Part shown: positions 8,640-20,100 of the stretch, piece by piece | Layout: each line of letters opens with the position of its first letter | Position numbering within the stretch: the stretch's first letter is position 1 | Assembly (NCBI RefSeq): GCF_018687715.1 | Contig: NC_056762.1 | Location: forward strand, 19,151,364-19,215,363 | Direction of reading: 5' to 3' | Length of the DNA stretch: 64,000 bases | Source of the DNA: Carya illinoinensis | Lineage: Eukaryota; Streptophyta; Magnoliopsida; Fagales; Juglandaceae | Notes under the pieces: model-generated | What the model was told of the DNA's origin: nothing | What the model saw: the letters and a program-made list of their open reading frames with translations, nothing else | Databases searched by the model: none | Position numbers and translations under genes: made by a program

Positions 8640-8828
8640 CCCTTTTAATTTTTACCGCATCTCTGGTCGGATGGACCGGAACGAGAACCAGGGAATGGAT
8701 TTTTAGGAAAATCGCACAGACCCCATCGCGTAGCAATGGGTATCGGTCAGATCGCCGGTTGGCATGAGATAGGCAGGGTGCGGCTAGGTCGTAATAGGAT
8801 TATATTAGTTTTTCGCTGGTAGCATGAT

Positions 8829-8947
8829 GGGTGCGATCATACCAGCACTAATGCACCGGATCCCATCAGAACTCCGCAGTTAAGCGTGCTTGGGCGAGAG
8901 TAGTACTAGGATGGGTGACCTCCTGGGAAGTCCTCGTGTTGCACCCC
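8829..8947 (+). rRNA. 5S rRNA, unit 30 (B1)
   Basis: Slot 2. Gene as unit 2. Confidence 0.97.
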
Positions 8948-9125
8948 CCCTTTTTATTTTTACCGCATCTCCGGTCGGATGGACCGGAACGACAACCGGG
9001 CAATGGATTCTTAGGAAAATCGCACCGACCCCATCGCTATCAATCAGATCGCCAGTTGGCATGGGATAGGCAGGGTGCGGCTAGGTCGTAATAGGATTAT
9101 ATTAGTTTTTCGCTGGTAGCATGAT

Positions 9126-9244
9126 GGGTGCGATCATACCAGCACTAATGCACCGGATCCCATCAGAACTCCGCAGTTCAGCGTGCTTGGGCGAGAGTAG
9201 TACTAGGATGGGTGACCTCCTGGGAAGTCCTCGTGTTGCACCCC
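9126..9244 (+). rRNA. 5S rRNA, unit 31 (D)
   Basis: Slot 3. A54C. Confidence 0.97.
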
Positions 9245-9433
9245 CCCTTTTTATTTTTACCGCATCTCCGGTCGGAAGGACCGGAACGAGAACCGGGCAA
9301 TGGATTCTTAGGAAAATCGCACCGACCCCATCGCGTAGCGATGGGTATCGATCAGATCGCCGGTTGGCATGGGATAGGCAGGGTGCGGCTAGGTCGTAAT
9401 AGGATTATATTAGTTTTTCGCTGGTAGCATGAT

Positions 9434-9552
9434 GGGTGCGATCATACCAACACTAATGCACCGGATCCCATTAGAACTCCGCAGTTAAGCGTGCTTGGGC
9501 GAGAGTAGTACTAGGATGGGTGACCTCCTGGGAAGTCCTCGTGTTGCACCCC
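9434..9552 (+). rRNA. 5S rRNA, unit 32 (E)
   Basis: Slot 4. G17A, C39T. Confidence 0.97.
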
Positions 9553-9741
9553 CCCTTTTTATTTTTACCGTATCTCCGGTCGGATGGACCGGAACGAGAA
9601 CCGGGCAATGGATTCTTAGGAAAATCGCACCGACCCCATCGCGTAGCAATGGGTATCGATCTGATCGCCGGTTGGCATGGGATAGGCAGGGTGCGGCTAG
9701 GTCGTAATAGGATTATATTAGTTTTTCGCTGGTAGCATGAT

Positions 9742-9860
9742 GGGTGCGATCATACCAGCACTAATGCACCGGATCCCATCAGAACTCCGCAGTTAAGCGT
9801 GCTTGGGCGAGAGTAGTACTAGGATGGGTGACCTCCTGGGAAGTCCTCGTGTTGCACCCC
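9742..9860 (+). rRNA. 5S rRNA, unit 33 (F)
   Basis: Slot 5. Gene as unit 2. Confidence 0.97.
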
Positions 9861-10049
9861 CCTTTTTTATTTTTACCGCATCTCCGGTCGGATGGACCGG
9901 AACGAGAACCGGGCAATGGATTCTTAGGAAAATCGCACCGACCCCATCGCGTAGCAATGGGTATCGATCAGATCGCCGGTTGGCATGGGATAGGCAGGGT
10001 GCGGCTAGGTCGTAATAGGATTATATTAGTTTTTCGCTGGTAGCATGAT

Positions 10050-10168
10050 GGGTGCGATCATACCAGCACTAATGCACCGGATCCCATCAGAACTCCGCAG
10101 TTAAGCGTGCTTGGGCGAGAGTAGTACTAGGATGGGTGACCTCGTGGGAAGTCCTCGTGTTGCACCCC
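10050..10168 (+). rRNA. 5S rRNA, unit 34 (G1)
   Basis: Slot 6. C95G. Confidence 0.97.
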
Positions 10169-10357
10169 CCCTTTTTATTTTTACCGCATCTCCGGTCGGA
10201 TGGACCGGAACGACAACCGGGCAATGGATTCTTAGGAAAATCGCACCGACCCCATCGCGTAGCAATGGGTATCGATCAGATCGCCGGTTGGCATGGGATA
10301 GGCATGGTGCGGCTAGGTCGTAATAGGATTATATTAGTTTTTCGCTGGTAGCATGAT

Positions 10358-10476
10358 GGGTGCGATCATACCAGCACTAATGCACCGGATCCCATCAGAA
10401 CTCCGCAGTTAAGCGTGCTTGGGCGAGAGTAGTACTAGGATGGGTGACCTCCTGGGAAGTCCTCGTGTTGCCCCCC
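10358..10476 (+). rRNA. 5S rRNA, unit 35 (B3, 10 C)
   Basis: Slot 7. A115C; 298-bp unit. Confidence 0.95.
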
Positions 10477-10655
10477 CCCCTTTTTATTTTTACCGCATCT
10501 CCGGTCGGATGGACCGGAACGACAACCGGGCAATGGATTCTTAGGAAAATCGCACCGACCCCATCGCTATCAATCAGATCGCCAGTTGGCATGGGATAGG
10601 CAGGGTGCGGCTAGGTCGTAATAGGATTATATTAGTTTTTCGCTGGTAGCATGAT

Positions 10656-10774
10656 GGGTGCGATCATACCAGCACTAATGCACCGGATCCCATCAGAACT
10701 CCGCAGTTAAGCGTGCTTGGGCGAGAGTAGTACTAGGATGGGTGACCTCGTGGGAAGTCCTCGTGTTGCACCCC
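10656..10774 (+). rRNA. 5S rRNA, unit 36 (B4)
   Basis: C95G of G1 joined to a B2 spacer end; first unit of an inserted four-unit segment. Confidence 0.96.
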
Positions 10775-10952
10775 CCCTTTTTATTTTTACCGCATCTCCG
10801 GTCGGATGGACCGGAACGACAACCGGGCAATGGATTCTTAGGAAAATCGCACCGACCCCATCGCTATCAATCAGATCGCCGGTTGGCATGGGATAGGCAG
10901 GGTGCGGCTAGGTCGTAATAGGATTATATTAGTTTTTCGCTGGTAGCATGAT

Positions 10953-11071
10953 GGGTGCGATCATACCAGCACTAATGCACCGGATCCCATCAGAACTCCG
11001 CAGTTAAGCGTGCTTGGGCGAGAGTAGTACTAGGATGGGTGACCTCCTGGGAAGTCCTCGTGTTGCACCCC
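10953..11071 (+). rRNA. 5S rRNA, unit 37 (A/F hybrid)
   Basis: Gene as unit 2. The spacer opens with the class A terminator TTTTAATTTTT and then follows class F. Confidence 0.96.
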
Positions 11072-11260
11072 CCCTTTTAATTTTTACCGCATCTCCGGTC
11101 GGATGGACCGGAACGAGAACCGGGCAATGGATTCTTAGGAAAATCGCACCGACCCCATCGCGTAGCAATGGGTATCGATCAGATCGCCGGTTGGCATGGG
11201 ATAGGCAGGGTGCGGCTAGGTCGTAATAGGATTATATTAGTTTTTCGCTGGTAGCATGAT

Positions 11261-11379
11261 GGGTGCGATCATACCAGCACTAATGCACCGGATCCCATCA
11301 GAACTCCGCAGTTAAGCGTGCTTGGGCGAGAGTAGTACTAGGATGGGTGACCTCGTGGGAAGTCCTCGTGTTGCACCCC
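11261..11379 (+). rRNA. 5S rRNA, unit 38 (G1)
   Basis: C95G; repeats slot 6 inside the inserted segment. Confidence 0.97.
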
Positions 11380-11568
11380 CCCTTTTTATTTTTACCGCAT
11401 CTCCGGTCGGATGGACCGGAACGACAACCGGGCAATGGATTCTTAGGAAAATCGCACCGACCCCATCGCGTAGCAATGGGTATCGATCAGATCGCCGGTT
11501 GGCATGGGATAGGCATGGTGCGGCTAGGTCGTAATAGGATTATATTAGTTTTTCGCTGGTAGCATGAT

Positions 11569-11687
11569 GGGTGCGATCATACCAGCACTAATGCACCGGA
11601 TCCCATCAGAACTCCGCAGTTAAGCGTGCTTGGGCGAGAGTAGTACTAGGATGGGTGACCTCCTGGGAAGTCCTCGTGTTGCCCCCC
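11569..11687 (+). rRNA. 5S rRNA, unit 39 (B3, 10 C)
   Basis: A115C; repeats slot 7, 298 bp like units 7 and 35. Confidence 0.95.
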
Positions 11688-11866
11688 CCCCTTTTTATTT
11701 TTACCGCATCTCCGGTCGGATGGACCGGAACGACAACCGGGCAATGGATTCTTAGGAAAATCGCACCGACCCCATCGCTATCAATCAGATCGCCAGTTGG
11801 CATGGGATAGGCAGGGTGCGGCTAGGTCGTAATAGGATTATATTAGTTTTTCGCTGGTAGCATGAT

Positions 11867-11985
11867 GGGTGCGATCATACCAGCACTAATGCACCGGATC
11901 CCATCAGAACTCCGCAGTTAAGCGTGCTTGGGCGAGAGTAGTACTAGGATGGGTGACCTCCTGGGAAGTCCTCGTGTTGCACCCC
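11867..11985 (+). rRNA. 5S rRNA, unit 40 (A2)
   Basis: Slot 8. Gene as unit 2. Confidence 0.97.
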
Positions 11986-12174
11986 CCCTTTTAATTTTTA
12001 CCGCATCTCTGGTCGGATGGACCGGAACGAGAACCAGGGAATGGATTTTTAGGAAAATCGCACCGACCCCATCGCGTAGCAATGGGTATCGGTCAGATCG
12101 CCGGTTGGCATGAGATAGGCAGGGTGCGGCTAGGTCGTAATAGGATTATATTAGTTTTTCGCTGGTAGCATGAT

Positions 12175-12293
12175 GGGTGCGATCATACCAGCACTAATGC
12201 ACCGGATCCCATCAGAACTCCGCAGTTAAGCGTGCTTGGGCGAGAGTAGTACTAGGATGGGTGACCTCCTGGGAAGTCCTCGTGTTGCACCCC
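12175..12293 (+). rRNA. 5S rRNA, unit 41 (H)
   Basis: Slot 9. A at nt 120. Confidence 0.97.
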
Positions 12294-12482
12294 ACCTTTT
12301 TATTTTTACCGCATCTCCGGTCGGATGAACCGGAACGACAACCGGGCAATGGATTCTTAGGAAAATCGCACCGACCCCATCGCGTAGCAATGGGTATCGA
12401 TCAGATCGCCGGTTGGCATGGGATAGGCATGGTGCGGCTAGGTCGTAATAGGATTATATTAGTTTTTCGCTGGTAGCATGAT

Positions 12483-12601
12483 GGGTGCGATCATACCAGC
12501 ACTAATGCACCGGATCCCATCAGAACTCCGCAGTTAAGCGTGCTTGGGCGAGAGTAGTACTAGGATGGGTGACCTCCTGGGAAGTCCTCGTGTTGCACCC
12601 C
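12483..12601 (+). rRNA. 5S rRNA, unit 42 (B1)
   Basis: Slot 10. Gene as unit 2. Confidence 0.97.
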
Positions 12602-12779
12602 CCCTTTTTATTTTTACCGCATCTCCGGTCGGATGGACCGGAACGACAACCGGGCAATGGATTCTTAGGAAAATCGCACCGACCCCATCGCTATCAATCA
12701 GATCGCCAGTTGGCATGGGATAGGCAGGGTGCGGCTAGGTCGTAATAGGATTATATTAGTTTTTCGCTGGTAGCATGAT

Positions 12780-12898
12780 GGGTGCGATCATACCAGCACT
12801 AATGCACCGGATCCCATCAGAACTCCGCAGTTAAGCGTGCTTGGGCGAGAGTAGTACTAGGATGGGTGACCTCCTGGGAAGTCCTCGTGTTGCACCTC
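12780..12898 (+). rRNA. 5S rRNA, unit 43 (A3)
   Basis: Slot 11. C118T. Directly followed by A4, so slots 12-15 are absent. Confidence 0.96.
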
Positions 12899-13086
12899 CC
12901 TTTTAATTTTTACCGCATCTCTGGTCGGATGGACCGGAACGAGAACCAGGGAATGGATTTTTAGGAAAATCGCACCGACCCCATCGCGTAGCAATGGGTA
13001 TCGGTCAGATCGCCGGTTGGCATGAGATAGGCAGGGTGCGGCTAGGTCGTAATAGGATTATATTAGTTTTTCGCTGGTAGCATGAT

Positions 13087-13205
13087 GGGTGCGATCATAC
13101 CAGCACTAATGCACCGGATCCCATCAGAACTCCGCAGTTAAGCGTGCTTGGGCGAGAGTAGTACTAGGATGGGTGACCTCCTGGGAAGTCCTCGTGTTGC
13201 ACCCC
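13087..13205 (+). rRNA. 5S rRNA, unit 44 (A4)
   Basis: Slot 16. Gene as unit 2. Confidence 0.97.
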
Positions 13206-13393
13206 CCTTTTAATTTTTACCGCATCTCTGGTCGGATGGACCGGAACGAGAACCAGGGAATGGATTTTTAGGAAAATCGCACCGACCCCATCGCGTAGCA
13301 ATGGGTATCGGTCAGATCGCCGGTTGGCATGAGATAGGCAGGGTGCGGCTAGGTCGTAATAGGATTATATTAGTTTTTCGCTGGTAGCATGAT

Positions 13394-13512
13394 GGGTGCG
13401 ATCATACCAGCACTAATGCACCGGATCCCATCAGAACTCCGCAGTTAAGCGTGCTTGGGCGAGAGTAGTACTAGGATGGGTGACCTCCTGGGAAGTCCTC
13501 GTGTTGCACCCC
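13394..13512 (+). rRNA. 5S rRNA, unit 45 (G4)
   Basis: Slot 17. Gene as unit 2. Confidence 0.97.
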
Positions 13513-13701
13513 CCCTTTTTATTTTTACCGCATCTCCGGTCGGATGGACCGGAACGACAACCGGGCAATGGATTCTTAGGAAAATCGCACCGACCCCATC
13601 GCGTAGCGATGGGTATCGATCAGATCGCCGGTTGGCATGGGATAGGCATGGTGCGGCTAGGTCGTAATAGGATTATATTAGTTTTTCGCTGGTAGCATGA
13701 T

Positions 13702-13820
13702 GGGTGCGATCATACCAGCACTAATGCACCGGATCCCATCAGAACTCCGCAGTTAAGCGTGCTTGGGCGAGAGTAGTACTAGGATGGGTGACCTCCTGGG
13801 AAGTCCTCGTGTTGCACCCC
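13702..13820 (+). rRNA. 5S rRNA, unit 46 (A1)
   Basis: Slot 1. Gene as unit 2. Confidence 0.97.
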
Positions 13821-14009
13821 CCCTTTTAATTTTTACCGCATCTCTGGTCGGATGGACCGGAACGAGAACCAGGGAATGGATTTTTAGGAAAATCGCACAG
13901 ACCCCATCGCGTAGCAATGGGTATCGGTCAGATCGCCGGTTGGCATGAGATAGGCAGGGTGCGGCTAGGTCGTAATAGGATTATATTAGTTTTTCGCTGG
14001 TAGCATGAT

Positions 14010-14128
14010 GGGTGCGATCATACCAGCACTAATGCACCGGATCCCATCAGAACTCCGCAGTTAAGCGTGCTTGGGCGAGAGTAGTACTAGGATGGGTGAC
14101 CTCCTGGGAAGTCCTCGTGTTGCACCCC
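14010..14128 (+). rRNA. 5S rRNA, unit 47 (B1)
   Basis: Slot 2. Gene as unit 2. Confidence 0.97.
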
Positions 14129-14306
14129 CCCTTTTTATTTTTACCGCATCTCCGGTCGGATGGACCGGAACGACAACCGGGCAATGGATTCTTAGGAAAA
14201 TCGCACCGACCCCATCGCTATCAATCAGATCGCCAGTTGGCATGGGATAGGCAGGGTGCGGCTAGGTCGTAATAGGATTATATTAGTTTTTCGCTGGTAG
14301 CATGAT

Positions 14307-14425
14307 GGGTGCGATCATACCAGCACTAATGCACCGGATCCCATCAGAACTCCGCAGTTCAGCGTGCTTGGGCGAGAGTAGTACTAGGATGGGTGACCTC
14401 CTGGGAAGTCCTCGTGTTGCACCCC
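14307..14425 (+). rRNA. 5S rRNA, unit 48 (D)
   Basis: Slot 3. A54C. Confidence 0.97.
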
Positions 14426-14614
14426 CCCTTTTTATTTTTACCGCATCTCCGGTCGGAAGGACCGGAACGAGAACCGGGCAATGGATTCTTAGGAAAATCG
14501 CACCGACCCCATCGCGTAGCGATGGGTATCGATCAGATCGCCGGTTGGCATGGGATAGGCAGGGTGCGGCTAGGTCGTAATAGGATTATATTAGTTTTTC
14601 GCTGGTAGCATGAT

Positions 14615-14733
14615 GGGTGCGATCATACCAACACTAATGCACCGGATCCCATTAGAACTCCGCAGTTAAGCGTGCTTGGGCGAGAGTAGTACTAGGATGG
14701 GTGACCTCCTGGGAAGTCCTCGTGTTGCACCCC
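14615..14733 (+). rRNA. 5S rRNA, unit 49 (E)
   Basis: Slot 4. G17A, C39T. Confidence 0.97.
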
Positions 14734-14922
14734 CCCTTTTTATTTTTACCGTATCTCCGGTCGGATGGACCGGAACGAGAACCGGGCAATGGATTCTTAG
14801 GAAAATCGCACCGACCCCATCGCGTAGCAATGGGTATCGATCTGATCGCCGGTTGGCATGGGATAGGCAGGGTGCGGCTAGGTCGTAATAGGATTATATT
14901 AGTTTTTCGCTGGTAGCATGAT

Positions 14923-15041
14923 GGGTGCGATCATACCAGCACTAATGCACCGGATCCCATCAGAACTCCGCAGTTAAGCGTGCTTGGGCGAGAGTAGTAC
15001 TAGGATGGGTGACCTCCTGGGAAGTCCTCGTGTTGCACCCC
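14923..15041 (+). rRNA. 5S rRNA, unit 50 (F)
   Basis: Slot 5. Gene as unit 2. Confidence 0.97.
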
Positions 15042-15230
15042 CCTTTTTTATTTTTACCGCATCTCCGGTCGGATGGACCGGAACGAGAACCGGGCAATGG
15101 ATTCTTAGGAAAATCGCACCGACCCCATCGCGTAGCAATGGGTATCGATCAGATCGCCGGTTGGCATGGGATAGGCAGGGTGCGGCTAGGTCGTAATAGG
15201 ATTATATTAGTTTTTCGCTGGTAGCATGAT

Positions 15231-15349
15231 GGGTGCGATCATACCAGCACTAATGCACCGGATCCCATCAGAACTCCGCAGTTAAGCGTGCTTGGGCGAG
15301 AGTAGTACTAGGATGGGTGACCTCGTGGGAAGTCCTCGTGTTGCACCCC
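15231..15349 (+). rRNA. 5S rRNA, unit 51 (G1)
   Basis: Slot 6. C95G. Confidence 0.97.
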
Positions 15350-15538
15350 CCCTTTTTATTTTTACCGCATCTCCGGTCGGATGGACCGGAACGACAACCG
15401 GGCAATGGATTCTTAGGAAAATCGCACCGACCCCATCGCGTAGCAATGGGTATCGATCAGATCGCCGGTTGGCATGGGATAGGCATGGTGCGGCTAGGTC
15501 GTAATAGGATTATATTAGTTTTTCGCTGGTAGCATGAT

Positions 15539-15657
15539 GGGTGCGATCATACCAGCACTAATGCACCGGATCCCATCAGAACTCCGCAGTTAAGCGTGCT
15601 TGGGCGAGAGTAGTACTAGGATGGGTGACCTCCTGGGAAGTCCTCGTGTTGCCCCCC
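15539..15657 (+). rRNA. 5S rRNA, unit 52 (B3, 9 C)
   Basis: Slot 7. A115C. Confidence 0.95.
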
Positions 15658-15835
15658 CCCTTTTTATTTTTACCGCATCTCCGGTCGGATGGACCGGAAC
15701 GACAACCGGGCAATGGATTCTTAGGAAAATCGCACCGACCCCATCGCTATCAATCAGATCGCCAGTTGGCATGGGATAGGCAGGGTGCGGCTAGGTCGTA
15801 ATAGGATTATATTAGTTTTTCGCTGGTAGCATGAT

Positions 15836-15954
15836 GGGTGCGATCATACCAGCACTAATGCACCGGATCCCATCAGAACTCCGCAGTTAAGCGTGCTTGG
15901 GCGAGAGTAGTACTAGGATGGGTGACCTCGTGGGAAGTCCTCGTGTTGCACCCC
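15836..15954 (+). rRNA. 5S rRNA, unit 53 (B4)
   Basis: C95G with B2 spacer end, as unit 36. Confidence 0.96.
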
Positions 15955-16132
15955 CCCTTTTTATTTTTACCGCATCTCCGGTCGGATGGACCGGAACGAC
16001 AACCGGGCAATGGATTCTTAGGAAAATCGCACCGACCCCATCGCTATCAATCAGATCGCCGGTTGGCATGGGATAGGCAGGGTGCGGCTAGGTCGTAATA
16101 GGATTATATTAGTTTTTCGCTGGTAGCATGAT

Positions 16133-16251
16133 GGGTGCGATCATACCAGCACTAATGCACCGGATCCCATCAGAACTCCGCAGTTAAGCGTGCTTGGGCG
16201 AGAGTAGTACTAGGATGGGTGACCTCCTGGGAAGTCCTCGTGTTGCACCCC
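16133..16251 (+). rRNA. 5S rRNA, unit 54 (A4/F hybrid)
   Basis: As unit 37 but with the 6-C run of A4, so 307 bp; this points to slot 16 as the left parent. Confidence 0.96.
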
Positions 16252-16439
16252 CCTTTTAATTTTTACCGCATCTCCGGTCGGATGGACCGGAACGAGAACC
16301 GGGCAATGGATTCTTAGGAAAATCGCACCGACCCCATCGCGTAGCAATGGGTATCGATCAGATCGCCGGTTGGCATGGGATAGGCAGGGTGCGGCTAGGT
16401 CGTAATAGGATTATATTAGTTTTTCGCTGGTAGCATGAT

Positions 16440-16558
16440 GGGTGCGATCATACCAGCACTAATGCACCGGATCCCATCAGAACTCCGCAGTTAAGCGTGC
16501 TTGGGCGAGAGTAGTACTAGGATGGGTGACCTCGTGGGAAGTCCTCGTGTTGCACCCC
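16440..16558 (+). rRNA. 5S rRNA, unit 55 (G1)
   Basis: C95G; second slot-6 copy in this block. Confidence 0.97.
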
Positions 16559-16747
16559 CCCTTTTTATTTTTACCGCATCTCCGGTCGGATGGACCGGAA
16601 CGACAACCGGGCAATGGATTCTTAGGAAAATCGCACCGACCCCATCGCGTAGCAATGGGTATCGATCAGATCGCCGGTTGGCATGGGATAGGCATGGTGC
16701 GGCTAGGTCGTAATAGGATTATATTAGTTTTTCGCTGGTAGCATGAT

Positions 16748-16866
16748 GGGTGCGATCATACCAGCACTAATGCACCGGATCCCATCAGAACTCCGCAGTT
16801 AAGCGTGCTTGGGCGAGAGTAGTACTAGGATGGGTGACCTCCTGGGAAGTCCTCGTGTTGCCCCCC
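16748..16866 (+). rRNA. 5S rRNA, unit 56 (B3, 9 C)
   Basis: A115C; second slot-7 copy in this block. Confidence 0.95.
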
Positions 16867-17044
16867 CCCTTTTTATTTTTACCGCATCTCCGGTCGGATG
16901 GACCGGAACGACAACCGGGCAATGGATTCTTAGGAAAATCGCACCGACCCCATCGCTATCAATCAGATCGCCAGTTGGCATGGGATAGGCAGGGTGCGGC
17001 TAGGTCGTAATAGGATTATATTAGTTTTTCGCTGGTAGCATGAT

Positions 17045-17163
17045 GGGTGCGATCATACCAGCACTAATGCACCGGATCCCATCAGAACTCCGCAGTTAAG
17101 CGTGCTTGGGCGAGAGTAGTACTAGGATGGGTGACCTCCTGGGAAGTCCTCGTGTTGCACCCC
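17045..17163 (+). rRNA. 5S rRNA, unit 57 (A2)
   Basis: Slot 8. Gene as unit 2. Confidence 0.97.
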
Positions 17164-17352
17164 CCCTTTTAATTTTTACCGCATCTCTGGTCGGATGGAC
17201 CGGAACGAGAACCAGGGAATGGATTTTTAGGAAAATCGCACCGACCCCATCGCGTAGCAATGGGTATCGGTCAGATCGCCGGTTGGCATGAGATAGGCAG
17301 GGTGCGGCTAGGTCGTAATAGGATTATATTAGTTTTTCGCTGGTAGCATGAT

Positions 17353-17471
17353 GGGTGCGATCATACCAGCACTAATGCACCGGATCCCATCAGAACTCCG
17401 CAGTTAAGCGTGCTTGGGCGAGAGTAGTACTAGGATGGGTGACCTCCTGGGAAGTCCTCGTGTTGCACCCC
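17353..17471 (+). rRNA. 5S rRNA, unit 58 (H)
   Basis: Slot 9. A at nt 120. Confidence 0.97.
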
Positions 17472-17660
17472 ACCTTTTTATTTTTACCGCATCTCCGGTC
17501 GGATGAACCGGAACGACAACCGGGCAATGGATTCTTAGGAAAATCGCACCGACCCCATCGCGTAGCAATGGGTATCGATCAGATCGCCGGTTGGCATGGG
17601 ATAGGCATGGTGCGGCTAGGTCGTAATAGGATTATATTAGTTTTTCGCTGGTAGCATGAT

Positions 17661-17779
17661 GGGTGCGATCATACCAGCACTAATGCACCGGATCCCATCA
17701 GAACTCCGCAGTTAAGCGTGCTTGGGCGAGAGTAGTACTAGGATGGGTGACCTCCTGGGAAGTCCTCGTGTTGCACCCC
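17661..17779 (+). rRNA. 5S rRNA, unit 59 (B1)
   Basis: Slot 10. Gene as unit 2. Confidence 0.97.
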
Positions 17780-17957
17780 CCCTTTTTATTTTTACCGCAT
17801 CTCCGGTCGGATGGACCGGAACGACAACCGGGCAATGGATTCTTAGGAAAATCGCACCGACCCCATCGCTATCAATCAGATCGCCAGTTGGCATGGGATA
17901 GGCAGGGTGCGGCTAGGTCGTAATAGGATTATATTAGTTTTTCGCTGGTAGCATGAT

Positions 17958-18076
17958 GGGTGCGATCATACCAGCACTAATGCACCGGATCCCATCAGAA
18001 CTCCGCAGTTAAGCGTGCTTGGGCGAGAGTAGTACTAGGATGGGTGACCTCCTGGGAAGTCCTCGTGTTGCACCTC
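17958..18076 (+). rRNA. 5S rRNA, unit 60 (A3)
   Basis: Slot 11. C118T. Confidence 0.96.
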
Positions 18077-18264
18077 CCTTTTAATTTTTACCGCATCTCT
18101 GGTCGGATGGACCGGAACGAGAACCAGGGAATGGATTTTTAGGAAAATCGCACCGACCCCATCGCGTAGCAATGGGTATCGGTCAGATCGCCGGTTGGCA
18201 TGAGATAGGCAGGGTGCGGCTAGGTCGTAATAGGATTATATTAGTTTTTCGCTGGTAGCATGAT

Positions 18265-18383
18265 GGGTGCGATCATACCAGCACTAATGCACCGGATCCC
18301 ATCAGAACTCCGCAGTTAAGCGCGCATGGGCGAGAGTAGTACTAGGATGGGTGACCTCCTGGGAAGTCCTCGTGTTGCACCCC
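18265..18383 (+). rRNA. 5S rRNA, unit 61 (G2/A4/G4 hybrid)
   Basis: Gene has T59C and T62A of slot 12, the spacer starts as A4, and from GTAGCGAT on it follows G4. Three parents in one 307-bp unit. Confidence 0.95.
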
Positions 18384-18571
18384 CCTTTTAATTTTTACCG
18401 CATCTCTGGTCGGATGGACCGGAACGAGAACCAGGGAATGGATTTTTAGGAAAATCGCACCGACCCCATCGCGTAGCGATGGGTATCGATCAGATCGCCG
18501 GTTGGCATGGGATAGGCATGGTGCGGCTAGGTCGTAATAGGATTATATTAGTTTTTCGCTGGTAGCATGAT

Positions 18572-18690
18572 GGGTGCGATCATACCAGCACTAATGCACC
18601 GGATCCCATCAGAACTCCGCAGTTAAGCGTGCTTGGGCGAGAGTAGTACTAGGATGGGTGACCTCCTGGGAAGTCCTCGTGTTGCACCCC
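18572..18690 (+). rRNA. 5S rRNA, unit 62 (A1)
   Basis: Slot 1. Gene as unit 2. Confidence 0.97.
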
Positions 18691-18879
18691 CCCTTTTAAT
18701 TTTTACCGCATCTCTGGTCGGATGGACCGGAACGAGAACCAGGGAATGGATTTTTAGGAAAATCGCACAGACCCCATCGCGTAGCAATGGGTATCGGTCA
18801 GATCGCCGGTTGGCATGAGATAGGCAGGGTGCGGCTAGGTCGTAATAGGATTATATTAGTTTTTCGCTGGTAGCATGAT

Positions 18880-18998
18880 GGGTGCGATCATACCAGCACT
18901 AATGCACCGGATCCCATCAGAACTCCGCAGTTAAGCGTGCTTGGGCGAGAGTAGTACTAGGATGGGTGACCTCCTGGGAAGTCCTCGTGTTGCACCCC
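18880..18998 (+). rRNA. 5S rRNA, unit 63 (B1)
   Basis: Slot 2. Gene as unit 2. Confidence 0.97.
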
Positions 18999-19176
18999 CC
19001 CTTTTTATTTTTACCGCATCTCCGGTCGGATGGACCGGAACGACAACCGGGCAATGGATTCTTAGGAAAATCGCACCGACCCCATCGCTATCAATCAGAT
19101 CGCCAGTTGGCATGGGATAGGCAGGGTGCGGCTAGGTCGTAATAGGATTATATTAGTTTTTCGCTGGTAGCATGAT

Positions 19177-19295
19177 GGGTGCGATCATACCAGCACTAAT
19201 GCACCGGATCCCATCAGAACTCCGCAGTTCAGCGTGCTTGGGCGAGAGTAGTACTAGGATGGGTGACCTCCTGGGAAGTCCTCGTGTTGCACCCC
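19177..19295 (+). rRNA. 5S rRNA, unit 64 (D)
   Basis: Slot 3. A54C. Confidence 0.97.
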
Positions 19296-19484
19296 CCCTT
19301 TTTATTTTTACCGCATCTCCGGTCGGAAGGACCGGAACGAGAACCGGGCAATGGATTCTTAGGAAAATCGCACCGACCCCATCGCGTAGCGATGGGTATC
19401 GATCAGATCGCCGGTTGGCATGGGATAGGCAGGGTGCGGCTAGGTCGTAATAGGATTATATTAGTTTTTCGCTGGTAGCATGAT

Positions 19485-19603
19485 GGGTGCGATCATACCA
19501 ACACTAATGCACCGGATCCCATTAGAACTCCGCAGTTAAGCGTGCTTGGGCGAGAGTAGTACTAGGATGGGTGACCTCCTGGGAAGTCCTCGTGTTGCAC
19601 CCC
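19485..19603 (+). rRNA. 5S rRNA, unit 65 (E)
   Basis: Slot 4. G17A, C39T. Confidence 0.97.
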
Positions 19604-19792
19604 CCCTTTTTATTTTTACCGTATCTCCGGTCGGATGGACCGGAACGAGAACCGGGCAATGGATTCTTAGGAAAATCGCACCGACCCCATCGCGTAGCAA
19701 TGGGTATCGATCTGATCGCCGGTTGGCATGGGATAGGCAGGGTGCGGCTAGGTCGTAATAGGATTATATTAGTTTTTCGCTGGTAGCATGAT

Positions 19793-19911
19793 GGGTGCGA
19801 TCATACCAGCACTAATGCACCGGATCCCATCAGAACTCCGCAGTTAAGCGTGCTTGGGCGAGAGTAGTACTAGGATGGGTGACCTCCTGGGAAGTCCTCG
19901 TGTTGCACCCC
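19793..19911 (+). rRNA. 5S rRNA, unit 66 (F)
   Basis: Slot 5. Gene as unit 2. Confidence 0.97.
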
Positions 19912-20100
19912 CCTTTTTTATTTTTACCGCATCTCCGGTCGGATGGACCGGAACGAGAACCGGGCAATGGATTCTTAGGAAAATCGCACCGACCCCATCG
20001 CGTAGCAATGGGTATCGATCAGATCGCCGGTTGGCATGGGATAGGCAGGGTGCGGCTAGGTCGTAATAGGATTATATTAGTTTTTCGCTGGTAGCATGAT

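Larger units (their letters stand above)
8521..13701 (+). repeat. HOR block 3: 17 units, rearranged
   Basis: Units 29-45. After slot 7 there is an extra four-unit segment, units 36-39 (B4, A/F hybrid, G1, B3), then slots 8-11. Slots 12-15 are missing, so A3 (unit 43) is next to A4 (unit 44). A gain of four and a loss of four restore 17 units. Confidence 0.88.
13702..18571 (+). repeat. HOR block 4: 16 units, rearranged
   Basis: Units 46-61. It shares with block 3 the extra B4, A/F hybrid, G1, B3 segment (units 53-56), showing descent from one event. It ends with unit 61, a hybrid with slot-12 gene, slot-16 spacer start and slot-17 spacer end. Confidence 0.88.
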
